Part shown: one piece after another, positions 34,001-43,016 of the stretch
How the letters are laid out: each line of letters starts with the position of its first letter
How positions within the stretch are numbered: the stretch's first letter is position 1
NCBI GenBank assembly: GCA_965230185.1
Contig: OZ245995.1
Location: forward strand, 4,526,001 to 4,590,000
DNA length: 64,000 nucleotides
Origin: Motiliproteus sp965230185
GTDB lineage: Bacteria > Pseudomonadota > Gammaproteobacteria > Pseudomonadales > Balneatricaceae
Reading direction: 5' to 3'
Made by a program: the position numbers and the translations under genes
Notes under the pieces: model-generated
Seen by the model: only the letters and a program-made list of their open reading frames with translations
Database searches by the model: none
Told to the model about the DNA's origin: nothing

Positions 34001-34259
34001 CATCGCACTTCACCCCCTCCACCTGCAAGTGGTGGGAGAGGCGATCAGGGGTGCGGGCGGGATAGCCAAGGGACGCGAGCAGCTCGACAGACTGCTGGAG
34101 ATCCAGCCGGGTACAGAGAGTAGCTCTTCCCTGTTCCAGCTCTACCTCCAGCTCGGCATGAGGATCATGCTGTTGCAGGGACTGACGGATTTTTCCAACG
34201 CAGCTGTTGCAGCTGACGCCTTCCAGTAGCAGGTGATAGGTTCGGGCAGCGGAGTTCAT
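31056..34259 (-). CDS. copA: Copper-type P1B ATPase with five heavy-metal-associated domains
   Basis: A 1067-aa Cu(I)-type exporter. Five N-terminal HMA domains have CxxC sites at 17-20 (CNSC), 85-88 (CDGC), 153-156 (CDGC), 221-224 (CNGC) and 327-330 (CAAC). The first four are spaced exactly 68 residues apart. The pump core has the membrane metal site CPC (IIACPCALGLATP), phosphorylation motif DKTGT, SEHPLAEA and GDGINDAPALSRADVG. Bacterial CopA usually has one or two HMA domains; five approaches the animal ATP7 proteins. CcoI-type delivery to cytochrome oxidase is an alternative, but no cco genes are present. Confidence 0.92.
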   Translation of the reverse strand: MNSAARTYHLLLEGVSCNSCVGKIRQSLQQHDPHAELEVELEQGRATLCTRLDLQQSVELLASLGYPARTPDRLSHHLQVEGVKCDGCLNKIRKALTELDADAEVEADLPAKRLKIRSLLVEAALIEQLEGLGYPAHMADRKLHCLQVEGVKCDGCLNKIRKVLAELDAEVEVDADLPAKRLQIRSLLGEAALIEQLEGLGYPARIADRPLHCLQVEGVRCNGCLNKIRKALAELDAEVEVDADLPEKRLQIRSRLNENELIECLAELGYTAQSVVENSAGEVADSDAFPEQLQGPGSGDQDADRLAIDSGAGDAAAVHLALSGMTCAACVRSVEEALQGVAGVAAANVNFGSRNAQVFWQDSEADADAGRLISAVEAAGYGAVVVEDAEQAEARREANERDELRTRIRNTLIGLGLGIPLMLYGLIHDMSMVTDSDRLLWGVVGMLTLAVLLSAGRHFFTGAWKALRVHNANMDTLIAVGTGAAWLYSMVVVLFPGWLPAEARGLYFEAAAMIIGLINLGQALELRARGRTTRAIRRLLDLRVKTARVLRDGQELDIAVDQVALGELIRVRPGEQLPVDGEVVEGHSLVDESMLTGEPVPVAKAEGDELSAGTLNRSGTLLYRATRVGRDTALAQIIEMVRRAQNSKPPISQLADRVSAVFVPTVLIIAVLTALAWYNLGPEPRVVYMLVTACTVLIIACPCALGLATPISTMIGVGKAAEYGILIRNGEALQRASQLDTLVLDKTGTITLGRPSVTGFRCFGRLPEIELLGLARALEVRSEHPLAEAVVSYAEQQGCRADKAPTVDKFNALAGMGIEARTGDRQILLGNARLMERDGVQLTEARAVVEQWQAQACTVIWLAIDGRLEAVLAVSDPLKPDAAEAIHRLQEDGIRVIMLTGDNPATAAAVAELTGLDEYRAGLMPEDKLAAICELQAAGNRVGMAGDGINDAPALSRADVGFAIGSGTDVAIESADITLMRGSLHGVVDAIELSRACLKNIRQNLWGAFLYNSLGIPVAAGVLYPMLGILLNPVIAGVAMSLSSVTVVSNANRLRLFRVSRKTGGDQ
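33432..34043 (-). repeat. Three 204-bp in-frame tandem repeats encoding HMA domains 2-4
   Basis: Residues 73-276 consist of three 68-residue units, each with LQVEGVxCxGCLNKIRK followed by ELDAxxEVxADLPxKRL. The high similarity between units, also visible in the DNA, indicates recent tandem duplication of a single HMA exon-like block. Confidence 0.85.
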
Positions 34260-34361
34260 TGCTGGGTACCTGGGTGCTCAGATCATTCAGATAATATCCC
34301 AAAGATAAACCCTGAAGCTAACTACAGAGTCAAGCCCGAGTCACCTGCTGCCGAATAGGGC

Positions 34362-34832
34362 TCAGAGCCACTGCTTTTTACGCAGCGCGACATAGGCCCC
34401 GGAGAGCCGGAAGCAGAGTTCTCCGCCCTCCATCACCTGCACCACCACGTCCATCCGGGCTTTGCCTTTGTCGCGCAGCTTAGTCATAAACCCATCGAGA
34501 TCAGCATCCTCAGCAAACTTTGCACTGACGCTGAAGTCCCGGGTCACCGGCAGAAAGTACTCAACCCGGCTGTCGCGAATGACCACGTCGTAGGGCTGCG
34601 ATTCGCCCGCCAGCAGCAGCGTGATCAGCCCCCAGCCGCAGAGATTACCGCTGGCACTGAGCGAACCGGCAAATGCGGTCCCCTTGTCGTTATGATTGGG
34701 TTCCAGTGCCAGATCAAAACAGAGGGAATTCCGATCATAGTGCAGTTGCCGGAAGCCCATGTGCTGAATCAGCGGAATCTCTTGTCTTATTTTGTCTTCA
34801 AACGATTGCAGCAACTCAGAGTAATCGGTCAT
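34362..34832 (-). CDS. YiiD C-terminal-type thioesterase
   Basis: A 156-aa single-domain hotdog-fold protein. The NHNDKGTAFAGSLSASGNLCGWG segment matches the thioesterase domain found at the C-terminus of E. coli YiiD (FabY). It would hydrolyse an acyl-CoA or acyl-ACP thioester, with unknown substrate. It is on the same strand as its neighbours, 65 bp after the nitroreductase start region. Confidence 0.8.
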   Translation of the reverse strand: MTDYSELLQSFEDKIRQEIPLIQHMGFRQLHYDRNSLCFDLALEPNHNDKGTAFAGSLSASGNLCGWGLITLLLAGESQPYDVVIRDSRVEYFLPVTRDFSVSAKFAEDADLDGFMTKLRDKGKARMDVVVQVMEGGELCFRLSGAYVALRKKQWL

Positions 34833-34897
34833 GGATTGGTTGTCCGTGGTTTCAGCGTTGTTCGGTTTCCAGGGTCAGGGGCCACTCCGTTCAGCAG

Positions 34898-35476
34898 TCA
34901 GGCAGTGCCACTGTCACTCAGCGTCCAGTTGCTGACATAGTCCTCAGGCTCCAGCACCGGCACTTTTTTCAGCCGCTCAGGCATGGTCCCCAGGTAGAGA
35001 TAACCGATGATCTCTTCGTTCCTGGCCAGCCCGAGGGCACTGCAGACGTGGGGATGGTAGGCCATATCACCGGTTCGCCACATAGCACCAACGCCCTGGG
35101 CAAAGGCGGCGAGTATCATATTCTGAGCAGCGGCGCCGGCGGATACCCGTTGCTCCACCGCCGGTACTTTCTGATGCTCCTGAATCCGGGCGATAACCAC
35201 TACGACCAGCGGGGCCCGCAGCGCCATCCGGCCCAGTTTTTCGAATTTCGCCGGCTCCAGCTCCGGATTATCCTGTTGGGCCGCCTGTTGAAACACCCTG
35301 CCCAGTTGATCGCGGGCCTCATCCTTTACCGTCAGAAAACGCCAGGGACGAATGGCGCCATGGTCCGGCGCCCGCAGGGCGGCCCGGTAAATAATGTCCA
35401 GCTGTTCCTCGCCAGGTCCCGGTTCACTGAGTACAGGGGTGGAAACCCGGTTCAGCAATAGTTCAACGGCATCCAT
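34898..35476 (-). CDS. YdjA-type nitroreductase
   Basis: A 192-aa FMN-dependent nitroreductase of the short YdjA class. The R-A-PDHGAIRPWRF segment near residues 35-47, the helix KFEKLGRMALRAPLVVVV and GIGAMWRTG-like GVGAMWRTGDMAYHP are the family markers. It should reduce nitro groups or related substrates with NAD(P)H as a homodimer in the cytoplasm; the natural substrate is unknown. Confidence 0.9.
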   Translation of the reverse strand: MDAVELLLNRVSTPVLSEPGPGEEQLDIIYRAALRAPDHGAIRPWRFLTVKDEARDQLGRVFQQAAQQDNPELEPAKFEKLGRMALRAPLVVVVIARIQEHQKVPAVEQRVSAGAAAQNMILAAFAQGVGAMWRTGDMAYHPHVCSALGLARNEEIIGYLYLGTMPERLKKVPVLEPEDYVSNWTLSDSGTA

Positions 35477-35511
35477 CGCAGATTCTCCTGTTACTGCAGT
35501 TCGTTGTCGGG

Positions 35512-36333
35512 TTACTGGCGTACCAGCCTTTTATTATCGGGAATCTGCCCTTCGGTGCTGCGCCAGGGATTGATATCCAGACCGCCACGACGGACATAGC
35601 GGGCGTAGACGGTCAGTTGTTGCGGCTGGCAGTGCTCCAGCAGGTCCATAAAGATCTGCTCCACACACTGCTCATGAAAATCGCCATGTTCCCGGTAGGA
35701 AACCAGATAACGCAACAAGGAAGCCTGGTCGATGGCAGGGCCCCGGTAGCGGATTTCAACACTGGCCCAGTCCGGTTGTCCGGTGACCGGGCAATTGGAC
35801 TTCAGCAGATGGCTGTACAGCCGTTCCTCAATTAGCTGCTCAGCGTTCGCCTTCAGCAATTCCGGTGCCGGCTGATAGCGATCGATCTCGATATCCTGGT
35901 TGTCGATGCACTGCCCTTCGGGTTGAACAAACTGACCGCCCTGATCCACTGGCAGCAGCGACACTTCCACGGTAGCTCCGGCGCAGCGGCTGAGATCTTC
36001 AACCATGGCGCTCTGCACCTCCTCAGCACTGCTGAAACGAGTCAGATTGAAGGAATTCAGGTAGAGTTTGAAGGACTTGGATTCGATAATGCTGGGAGAG
36101 TCACAGGGAAAGCGAAATTCCGCCAGCGCAACCTGAGGCAGCCCCCGTGGGTTCAGCCAGGAGATCTCGTAGGCGTTCCAGATATCGCAACCACCGAATG
36201 GTGCCTGCTGGTAGCCTCTGCCCTGCCAGTTGTTGGCCCGGGGAATAGCACAGAGTTGCGCAGGATCGTACTGGACGACATAGTCAGTCGCCTGACCCAG
36301 CGGGGTATGCTTCAGCTGTTCTTCATGATTCAT
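35512..36333 (-). CDS. queF: NADPH-dependent 7-cyano-7-deazaguanine reductase
   Basis: A 273-aa two-domain QueF (T-fold), close to the E. coli enzyme length (282) rather than the short Bacillus form. It reduces preQ0 to preQ1 in queuosine synthesis. The catalytic Cys is in LKSNCPVTGQPDW, and the substrate-binding Glu block is YREHGDFHEQCVE. AGGTAC stands before the ATG. No other queuosine genes are nearby. Confidence 0.96.
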   Translation of the reverse strand: MNHEEQLKHTPLGQATDYVVQYDPAQLCAIPRANNWQGRGYQQAPFGGCDIWNAYEISWLNPRGLPQVALAEFRFPCDSPSIIESKSFKLYLNSFNLTRFSSAEEVQSAMVEDLSRCAGATVEVSLLPVDQGGQFVQPEGQCIDNQDIEIDRYQPAPELLKANAEQLIEERLYSHLLKSNCPVTGQPDWASVEIRYRGPAIDQASLLRYLVSYREHGDFHEQCVEQIFMDLLEHCQPQQLTVYARYVRRGGLDINPWRSTEGQIPDNKRLVRQ

Positions 36334-36429
36334 GATCTGTACCTCAACTGCTTTTCCGAGCGCTTACCGGAGCCCTTATTTGACAGAGCCTGATGTAACG
36401 GAGGCCATCGAGCTCCGTACTCCGACACC

Positions 36430-37203
36430 TCAGTGGCGAATACCTTTACCGATCTTCAGCAGGTAGTACGCATAGCTGTACATGCCGATGATAAATATAC
36501 TGATGATGCTGAATGCCACCCCCAGTTCAATATCGGAAACGCCGAGAATCCCGTACCTGAAAGTATTGACCATATAGAGGATCGGATTGATCAACGAGAC
36601 ATTCTGCCAGAATTCCGGCAGCAGGGTGATGGAGTAGAACACCCCGCCCAGGTAGGTCAGCGGTGTCAGTACAAAGGTGGGAATAATGGAAATATCATCA
36701 AAGCTGTTGGCATAGATCGCATTGATAAAGCCCCCCAGCGAAAACAGTATCGCGGTCATCAGCACCACGGTGAAGGTCACCCAGCCGTTGTGAATCTGCA
36801 GATCGGTAAAGAACAGCGACAGGCAGGTGACAATCACCCCCACCGCCAGCCCGCGGGCCACGCCACCACAGACATAGCCGATCAGAATAACGCTGATCGG
36901 GATCGGCGATACCAGCAGCTCCTCGATATGGCGCTGGAATTTGGTGCCGTAGAAGGAGGAGACCACGTTGCCGTAGGAGTTGGTGATCACCGACATCATG
37001 ATCAGCCCGGGCACGATAAACTCCATATAGCGATAGCCACCCATCTCGCCGATACGGGGCCCGATCAGATTCCCGAAGATCACGAAATAGAGGGTCATGG
37101 TGATCGCCGGCGGCAGCAATGTCTGCAGCCAGATCCGCAGAAAGCGGTGAATCTCACGGCGGACAATAGTGCCAAAAGCGATGCTGGTTTCCTGGATCCT
37201 CAT
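36430..37203 (-). CDS. ABC-2 type exporter permease (YadH type)
   Basis: A 257-aa ABC-2 permease with six hydrophobic segments and the family block GGVFYSITLLPEFWQNVSLINPILYMVNTFRYG near the C-terminus. It overlaps the ATPase gene by 4 bp (ATGA), so the two make one exporter. E. coli YadGH is the closest recognised pattern. The substrate is unknown. Confidence 0.92.
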   Translation of the reverse strand: MRIQETSIAFGTIVRREIHRFLRIWLQTLLPPAITMTLYFVIFGNLIGPRIGEMGGYRYMEFIVPGLIMMSVITNSYGNVVSSFYGTKFQRHIEELLVSPIPISVILIGYVCGGVARGLAVGVIVTCLSLFFTDLQIHNGWVTFTVVLMTAILFSLGGFINAIYANSFDDISIIPTFVLTPLTYLGGVFYSITLLPEFWQNVSLINPILYMVNTFRYGILGVSDIELGVAFSIISIFIIGMYSYAYYLLKIGKGIRH

Positions 37204-38141
37204 ATCCCCGACACTCCCTGTTTATCCTCCACCAGACGAACGAACAGCTCCTCCAGACGATTAGTCTTGTTACGCAGACTGGCCACCTGAATACCCAGTC
37301 CGTCCAGCTGCCGGAACAGCCCGTTCAGTCCCTGCTCTTTGCCGACTTCGACAATCAGGGTGTGATCCCCTTCCAGCTCCACCGGATAGCCATCGATCTC
37401 CGGCACTCCGTTCAGAGAACCACTGATATCCAGCACAAAGGTCTCCCGACTCAGCTGAGCCAGCAGTTGCCGCTTACTGGTATTGGCGCGGATTTCGCCG
37501 CGATCGATAATGGCGATATTGCGGCACAGGCTCTCCGCCTCCTCCAGATAGTGGGTGGTGAGGATAATAGTGGTGCCTTCGCTGTTAATCCGGGTCAGAA
37601 ATTCCCACATCGAACGTCGCAGTTCGATATCGACGCCGGCGGTCGGTTCGTCAAGGATCAGCAGCTTTGGCTCGTGAATCAGCGCCCTGGCAATCATCAG
37701 CCGCCGCTTCATGCCTCCGGACAGCATCCGCGAGACATCGTTACGCTTCTCCCACAGCCCCAGAGCCTGAAGGTAGTAGTCGCAGCGATCACGGGCTTCG
37801 CCGGCCCGCATACCGTAGTAGCCGGCCTGGGTGATAACGATATCCCGGACCTTCTCAAACTGATTGAAGTTAAACTCCTGAGGCACGACCCCCAGCATCT
37901 TTTTGGCATTGACCGGATCTGTCTCGATGTTGTGGCCAAAAATCGCCACTTCACCGGCGGATTTGTTCACCAGTGATGAGACGATTCCAAGGGTGGTCGA
38001 TTTACCGGCCCCGTTAGGGCCCAGCAGGGCAAAGAAATCGCCCTGCTCCACTGTCAGGTCGATCCCTTTGAGAGCGGTGAATCCATTGTCATAGGTTTTT
38101 TCCAGTCCGCGAATGGACAGGGCCCTGGTGGTAAGATCCAT
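37200..38141 (-). CDS. ABC exporter ATPase (YadG type)
   Basis: A 313-aa ABC ATPase with Walker A GPNGAGKST, signature LSGGMKRR, Walker B LLILDEPTAG and the H-loop ILTTHYLEEAE, plus a C-terminal extension typical of exporters of the DrrA/NodI class. The frame opens at 38207, but the ATG at 38141 has AAGGTAG upstream and gives the usual N-terminus and a YadG-like length (308). It is coupled to the permease gene. Confidence 0.92.
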   Translation of the reverse strand: MDLTTRALSIRGLEKTYDNGFTALKGIDLTVEQGDFFALLGPNGAGKSTTLGIVSSLVNKSAGEVAIFGHNIETDPVNAKKMLGVVPQEFNFNQFEKVRDIVITQAGYYGMRAGEARDRCDYYLQALGLWEKRNDVSRMLSGGMKRRLMIARALIHEPKLLILDEPTAGVDIELRRSMWEFLTRINSEGTTIILTTHYLEEAESLCRNIAIIDRGEIRANTSKRQLLAQLSRETFVLDISGSLNGVPEIDGYPVELEGDHTLIVEVGKEQGLNGLFRQLDGLGIQVASLRNKTNRLEELFVRLVEDKQGVSGI

Positions 38142-38393
38142 ACCGGTAGCTACCTTGTCGGACAGCTCCGCTGAAATCAGCGCGCCGTCGGTGATTGGCC
38201 GGGTCATGATACAGCTTTCTGAGTCAGTAAACGGGAATATAACGAATCATGATATGTTGGGTCGGGCCCCGACAATTTCAAGCACTGCTGGACCCGCCGT
38301 GTCAGTGTTTCTAAAATAGCAGTCTCTGAACGACCTCTTAACAATCTCTGATCCCTGCAGCGACGCTGCCGGAATTGTCACCGGAATCCACAA

Positions 38394-38798
38394 ATGGCCG
38401 ACCCGCTTAATCACCTCGATTTTCATATCAATCTGCTGAAAGCCAGTTTTAACCGGTTGCTGAAGCAACCCCCTTTCAACAGTCGGGAGATGGCACAGGA
38501 GGATCAGGATTTCCTTGCTCAACTGGTTGCCCTCGTCAAAGCGCTGGAAGCCTCGGACCAGGAAGCGCTCTATCTGGGCCAGGAAGCCATCAGCCGGCTG
38601 ATCCGCGGTTACCCCCACCTGGTCCCGCTGATAGACCGTGACCTGTTCTGGTTTTTTGGTGGCGACTGCCTCCACTTTATGCCGGACGAGGAGATCGAAC
38701 TGTTTCAGCGCCTGGACGAACAACGCTTTGAGGCGGAAGCCAGAGGCGAGGCTTTCGATATCGAAGCCGCCCGAGCCCGGATCTTTCAGCTGCACTGA
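38394..38798 (+). CDS. PA2817-like protein, function unknown
   Basis: A 134-aa soluble, mostly helical protein. It resembles the uncharacterised Pseudomonas PA2817 family, with a recognisable LIRGYPHLVPLIDRDLFWFFGGDCLHFMPDEEI block. There is no signal peptide. GGAA stands 8 nt before the ATG. It is divergent from the ABC exporter genes. Confidence 0.75.
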   Translation: MADPLNHLDFHINLLKASFNRLLKQPPFNSREMAQEDQDFLAQLVALVKALEASDQEALYLGQEAISRLIRGYPHLVPLIDRDLFWFFGGDCLHFMPDEEIELFQRLDEQRFEAEARGEAFDIEAARARIFQLH

Positions 38799-38849
38799 CT
38801 GTTCAGCCGTCCGTTTGCCGTCAGTCCCGTGCCCGTCGCAGCGGGACGG

Positions 38850-41800
38850 TCAGTCGCTGAAGGTCTCCTGCCAGTAGATTACCCGATCATGGCCCCGGTA
38901 ACGGCCGAAGGTGGCGGTACGGCTGCCCGGGTCATCATCGTGACTGCCATCGGCATCCCAGTCATACAGCAGCCAGGGAATGGAACTGATTCCGGCAGAG
39001 GGCGTCGCGCCGGTATAAAGCCGCACCTGTACTTCGCCGGTATTACCGGCACCCGGCGCAGAGAAGGACAGTCCGAAATCACCACTGGCGGCGGTGGTAT
39101 TACCGCTGCCATTAAATGACAGGTCGCTGGTGCCACCGCCAACGGCTATGCCGTTATGGCCGCTGCTGCCGGCAGGATCGGTGTTGATACTGAGAGTTGT
39201 ACAACTGTCGGCATCGTTAACAACAAAGGCTCCCCCGTTCCAGTATTCGGTGCGCGCCACCATGTTCAGTGCTTCGGTTTCCGGTCCGAAGGCGTTGCTG
39301 ATAACCAGCCGGCCGAAACGAATCGAAGCGGTCGCTCCCAGCTGTTTGCTGTCGTAACTGAAGTCACCGTCGATATCCACATCAAAATCAGCATCTGCCA
39401 GCCTGACACCATCATCGTCAAGGGGGGCGGATGCCATCATCAGGCTGTTATAAGGGCCATCGACGCTGCCTGGGGAACGGCTGAAAGTCAGATCCTGACT
39501 GATCGAACTGATGCCAGCATCTGAGGCTCCCACCGCCGGCCAGACCGGAGCAACCCCGGCGGATAATCGGGTGGTAAGGTTGATATTGGAATCCGTTGCC
39601 CCGATAGTCAGCTCTCCGTAACTGTCCAGCAAAGCAAAGGCGCCGGCATAATTGCGGGTGGTACTACCGGATACCGATACCGCTGTCAGCGTATAGGCAA
39701 TATTAAAAGTTTCATCCATATAGGTGAAAGCAGCGGAGCAACCGCTCAGGTCGCTGCGATTGGTCAGGGTTCCAGCACTCAACTCAAAACGATCGGGATA
39801 GAAACGTCCGACGTGACTGACCGCTCCGGTCACGTTCTGACCCGATCCCAGGTAATCACCATCATCCAGTGCGGCACTGAACCCGAGGATCCCCACCTCG
39901 GACCAGGACATGGAATTGCTTTTCTCGCCGCTGCTGAAACTGCTGAAGGAACTACCGGACAGCGAAGGTATCTCCCCCCCGGTCGGCAGTACCAGACTGT
40001 GGGTGATGGTTGCGCTTTCCGGACTAGTTTCCCGACCGAAATTGGGCGTCGCTGAATTTGAGACCAGGTCGGCATTGCTGTCCGGAATACCATCACCGGC
40101 GGTTTCTCCGGAGGAGCCGTCATCATCGGCGGCTTCCCAGACCACTGCTCGAAGGGTGGTGGTGAAGCTCTCTCCCGCCTTTTTAAATTTGTCACCGGAG
40201 GCGCTGGTTGCCGCAGGATTGCCAGGGATATCGACATAGAATCCGAACGGCCTGACCACAAAGTTCTCCGAAGCCCCGGTCAGCGTGACGGCAGGATCAT
40301 CTCCGGAGGCAACGGTATCTGCACTGGCATGTAGCCGGATCTGACCGGCATCGGTGTAGTTCAGGGTAAAGGTGGCCGTACCGTTACTGCCAAAATCGAG
40401 AGTAACGGGTTGATAGCTGGATACAGCGCTGGCGGGATTGGCGCGGATCGTCGTCGCGGCTCCCCCATCAATAGTGACTTTGTTGTCACCGATGCAGGTG
40501 GAAGGGTTCTGACACTGATAGGCCATCTGTACGGCATGACTACTGGTCATTCCCGCCTCACAGGCACCGGTGTCGGTGTCGGTCCGGATCGCCTGCAACT
40601 GCAGATTGCTACTCGCTTTTCCGGCGATCTGGTTGGCGATCGTACCGAACTTAAAGGCGGCATCGGCAAACTGCAGATTTGCATCTTCGCTGCTGTCTCC
40701 ATCCTTATCGGTCTTTCCGTCGCCGTCAGAAATATCGATATCCATATGAGGCGCGGTCGTGGCGGCGGTATGAGTGAGCAGCAAGCTCACCGACGACTCA
40801 CCACCGGCCCAGCTGTAGCTGGCAATACCATCATTGGCGGTACCGTTACTGAAACTGCCGCCAGCGCCGCTCCCTGCGGCCCAGTCCCCCTGTCCGGTGC
40901 CGGTATTGAGGGAGATGGTGACACTGTCGCCCGGCTCGACGGCAGCATCGGAGCTATCGTGGGCTGTGATGGTAACGGTGACGGCCTCGCAGGTGACTGC
41001 GGGATTGCTGCTGTAGCCGATAGCATAATGGTCAACCGCAGACGATGCCGTGGACTGACAGAAAAAAGGGAAATCGACTGTCTCTAATTCGTAGGTTATC
41101 GTCGAGCCGTTATCAATATGGTTGATACCGTAGCCGGACAAGGCTCCGGTAAGGGTGCTCTCCTCTTTAAATTCCAGCTCTCCCTGAGTATAAAAATACC
41201 CCCGGGCATCAACTCCCTTTTTAAGTTTCAGCTTCTCCCCGCCCGAACTGTTGGAATAAACCAGTAACTGGCTTGCCGAGCCCGACATATTAATCTGGCT
41301 GTAATCCTTAAACTCGACTTTGTCGCCGACAAAAATCTGCACGGTTCCCACCGGGCTGATGCTCAGAGTGCTTCGCTTACCGATTTTCAGAAAGTCCTCT
41401 ATCCAGTACGTGCCGGGAGCCAGTGTCAGCGCGGCATCGTCACCTACGGTCAGCTCACGAACAAAGTACTCGGAATAATTACCGCTGAACACGAGCGAAC
41501 CATTATTGGCGATCGAAATATCCCGATAGTTGTTATTGCCTCCCGAGCCGAGAGTACCACTGGAAGACACATCCACCGAACTGGTATTGGCCGGGATGCC
41601 AATTGAGTTACTCGTAGCGGGAGACCCGGTTGCCGTACAAAAAGGTGACGAACTGCCGCAAAGCAGACTACCCGGGTCACTGGTATCGTCATGGTCTGCA
41701 ATGCGTACAGTACTGAGGATGGTGCCGCTATTCAGAACCTTCGCGGCGCTGTAACTACCCTTAGCATGCACTCTGATTATGCCGTCAACACCATGAGTCT

Positions 41801-42704
41801 GTATGCCGCCGGGAAATATTACGCTGCAGTCGGCGGGCGTAATGATGGTTACAGAGACGGTTGCGGTGTTTGATGTGTTTCCGGTGTCATCATCGATCTG
41901 ATAGGTAAACGAATCCGACGTTGCTGAACCGCCATTATGGGTGTAGTTAACCGTACCGTTTGCGTTTACGCTAACACTGCCATTCGCAGGGCCGGCAATT
42001 ATTGAAATGGAGGTAAGATCCAGAGCCGAGTCATCGGTATCATTACTGGCAACATTGACCGTCACACTTCCGCTATTCGTTACCACAGCGCTATCGTCAA
42101 CGGCTACCGGATCCGCTCCGCCGGAGCCGGAGCACATGCCATTAAAATTTGCACTGCCGATAGCACCGGAATCAAATGATACGCTGGTATTTTTACCAAG
42201 GATTATATTTCCGCCTGCTGTCAACGCACCTGTAATACTGGAGTCCTTATCGAACTCAATGTTCCCACCCGCGTAGACAATAGCCTTTACCTGGGCCTCT
42301 TTCGCGACAGTGAAGTTGCCTGCCACGTAAATAACCAAATCTTCCGGGTCACCGCCGCTGTTAAGCTGAATATTTTTGGCAATTGTCAGATTGCCAGCAA
42401 AATGCAACCGAACCGTTCCCGTCCCGGTAACAGTTACAGCAGAGTCTTTATCAATGGTGCCATTGTCATAGAAATAAGAATTATCAGCAGTAAAGTTAAC
42501 TGTCGATTCCTTTGGCACACTGAGGTGGCTAGAGGAACTTCCTAAAGGAGTCAGACTGGAAGAGGAACCAGGATTCTGCCCTGATGGAAAGACACTGGTA
42601 CAGCTGTCAGCCCATACACTACTGGAAAACAGAGCCAGCAACAGCAGTACTGCTATTCCATGCTGAAAATAGCATCGACTCCGAAAACCTATCCAGACCT
42701 TCAT
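38850..42704 (-). CDS. Giant MshQ-like exported protein (DUF6701)
   Basis: A 1284-aa secreted protein with a signal peptide (about 1-32). Two stretches of short beta repeats at about 35-180 and 330-530 read like polymer-forming/collagen-binding bactofilin-type repeats (VTVTGTGTVRLHFAGNLTI). Between them is a cadherin/VCBS-type domain (about 196-288, DPVAVDDSAVVTNSGSVTVN). The C-terminal half matches DUF6701, the domain of MSHA protein MshQ. The role is probably a pilus-associated adhesin or tip protein. It lies 25 kb from the filament genes with no msh genes beside it, so a functional link to either that locus or an MSHA locus elsewhere is open. Confidence 0.8.
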   Translation of the reverse strand: MKVWIGFRSRCYFQHGIAVLLLLALFSSSVWADSCTSVFPSGQNPGSSSSLTPLGSSSSHLSVPKESTVNFTADNSYFYDNGTIDKDSAVTVTGTGTVRLHFAGNLTIAKNIQLNSGGDPEDLVIYVAGNFTVAKEAQVKAIVYAGGNIEFDKDSSITGALTAGGNIILGKNTSVSFDSGAIGSANFNGMCSGSGGADPVAVDDSAVVTNSGSVTVNVASNDTDDSALDLTSISIIAGPANGSVSVNANGTVNYTHNGGSATSDSFTYQIDDDTGNTSNTATVSVTIITPADCSVIFPGGIQTHGVDGIIRVHAKGSYSAAKVLNSGTILSTVRIADHDDTSDPGSLLCGSSSPFCTATGSPATSNSIGIPANTSSVDVSSSGTLGSGGNNNYRDISIANNGSLVFSGNYSEYFVRELTVGDDAALTLAPGTYWIEDFLKIGKRSTLSISPVGTVQIFVGDKVEFKDYSQINMSGSASQLLVYSNSSGGEKLKLKKGVDARGYFYTQGELEFKEESTLTGALSGYGINHIDNGSTITYELETVDFPFFCQSTASSAVDHYAIGYSSNPAVTCEAVTVTITAHDSSDAAVEPGDSVTISLNTGTGQGDWAAGSGAGGSFSNGTANDGIASYSWAGGESSVSLLLTHTAATTAPHMDIDISDGDGKTDKDGDSSEDANLQFADAAFKFGTIANQIAGKASSNLQLQAIRTDTDTGACEAGMTSSHAVQMAYQCQNPSTCIGDNKVTIDGGAATTIRANPASAVSSYQPVTLDFGSNGTATFTLNYTDAGQIRLHASADTVASGDDPAVTLTGASENFVVRPFGFYVDIPGNPAATSASGDKFKKAGESFTTTLRAVVWEAADDDGSSGETAGDGIPDSNADLVSNSATPNFGRETSPESATITHSLVLPTGGEIPSLSGSSFSSFSSGEKSNSMSWSEVGILGFSAALDDGDYLGSGQNVTGAVSHVGRFYPDRFELSAGTLTNRSDLSGCSAAFTYMDETFNIAYTLTAVSVSGSTTRNYAGAFALLDSYGELTIGATDSNINLTTRLSAGVAPVWPAVGASDAGISSISQDLTFSRSPGSVDGPYNSLMMASAPLDDDGVRLADADFDVDIDGDFSYDSKQLGATASIRFGRLVISNAFGPETEALNMVARTEYWNGGAFVVNDADSCTTLSINTDPAGSSGHNGIAVGGGTSDLSFNGSGNTTAASGDFGLSFSAPGAGNTGEVQVRLYTGATPSAGISSIPWLLYDWDADGSHDDDPGSRTATFGRYRGHDRVIYWQETFSD

Positions 42705-42879
42705 ACCAATTCAGCAACCCCTGCCCACAGATGTCCCATAACAGATTGAAACATAATAGCAGTATCGAGAAGGCTCGCCACTAGTCCGAGCGTCATAACA
42801 GTCAGCACCCGGACACAGGTACCACATGTAAATTTGCGAACGAGGTGAGCCAACGAGACAAAATCTGCAATAAGAAAAT

Positions 42880-42891
42880 GGGGGGGGGGGG
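42880..42891. repeat. 12-bp homopolymeric G tract
   Basis: Twelve consecutive G between the MshQ-like gene start (42704) and the first tRNA-Gly. It lies about 175 bp upstream of the MshQ-like ATG (as C12 on its coding strand) and 10 bp past the tRNA 3' end. Long G tracts are prone to slippage in bacteria. Confidence 0.9.
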
Positions 42892-42900
42892 TATAAGAAC

Positions 42901-42976
<76 letters not shown>

Positions 42977-43016
42977 AATGTTCTTAATGAGTTGCTCATT
43001 AAGAGGAGTGTTCGGT

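Noticed and set aside
32850..34229. 459-codon plus-strand frame opposite the copper ATPase HMA repeats
   Set aside because: Its apparent internal repeats simply mirror the 204-bp HMA duplications on the other strand.
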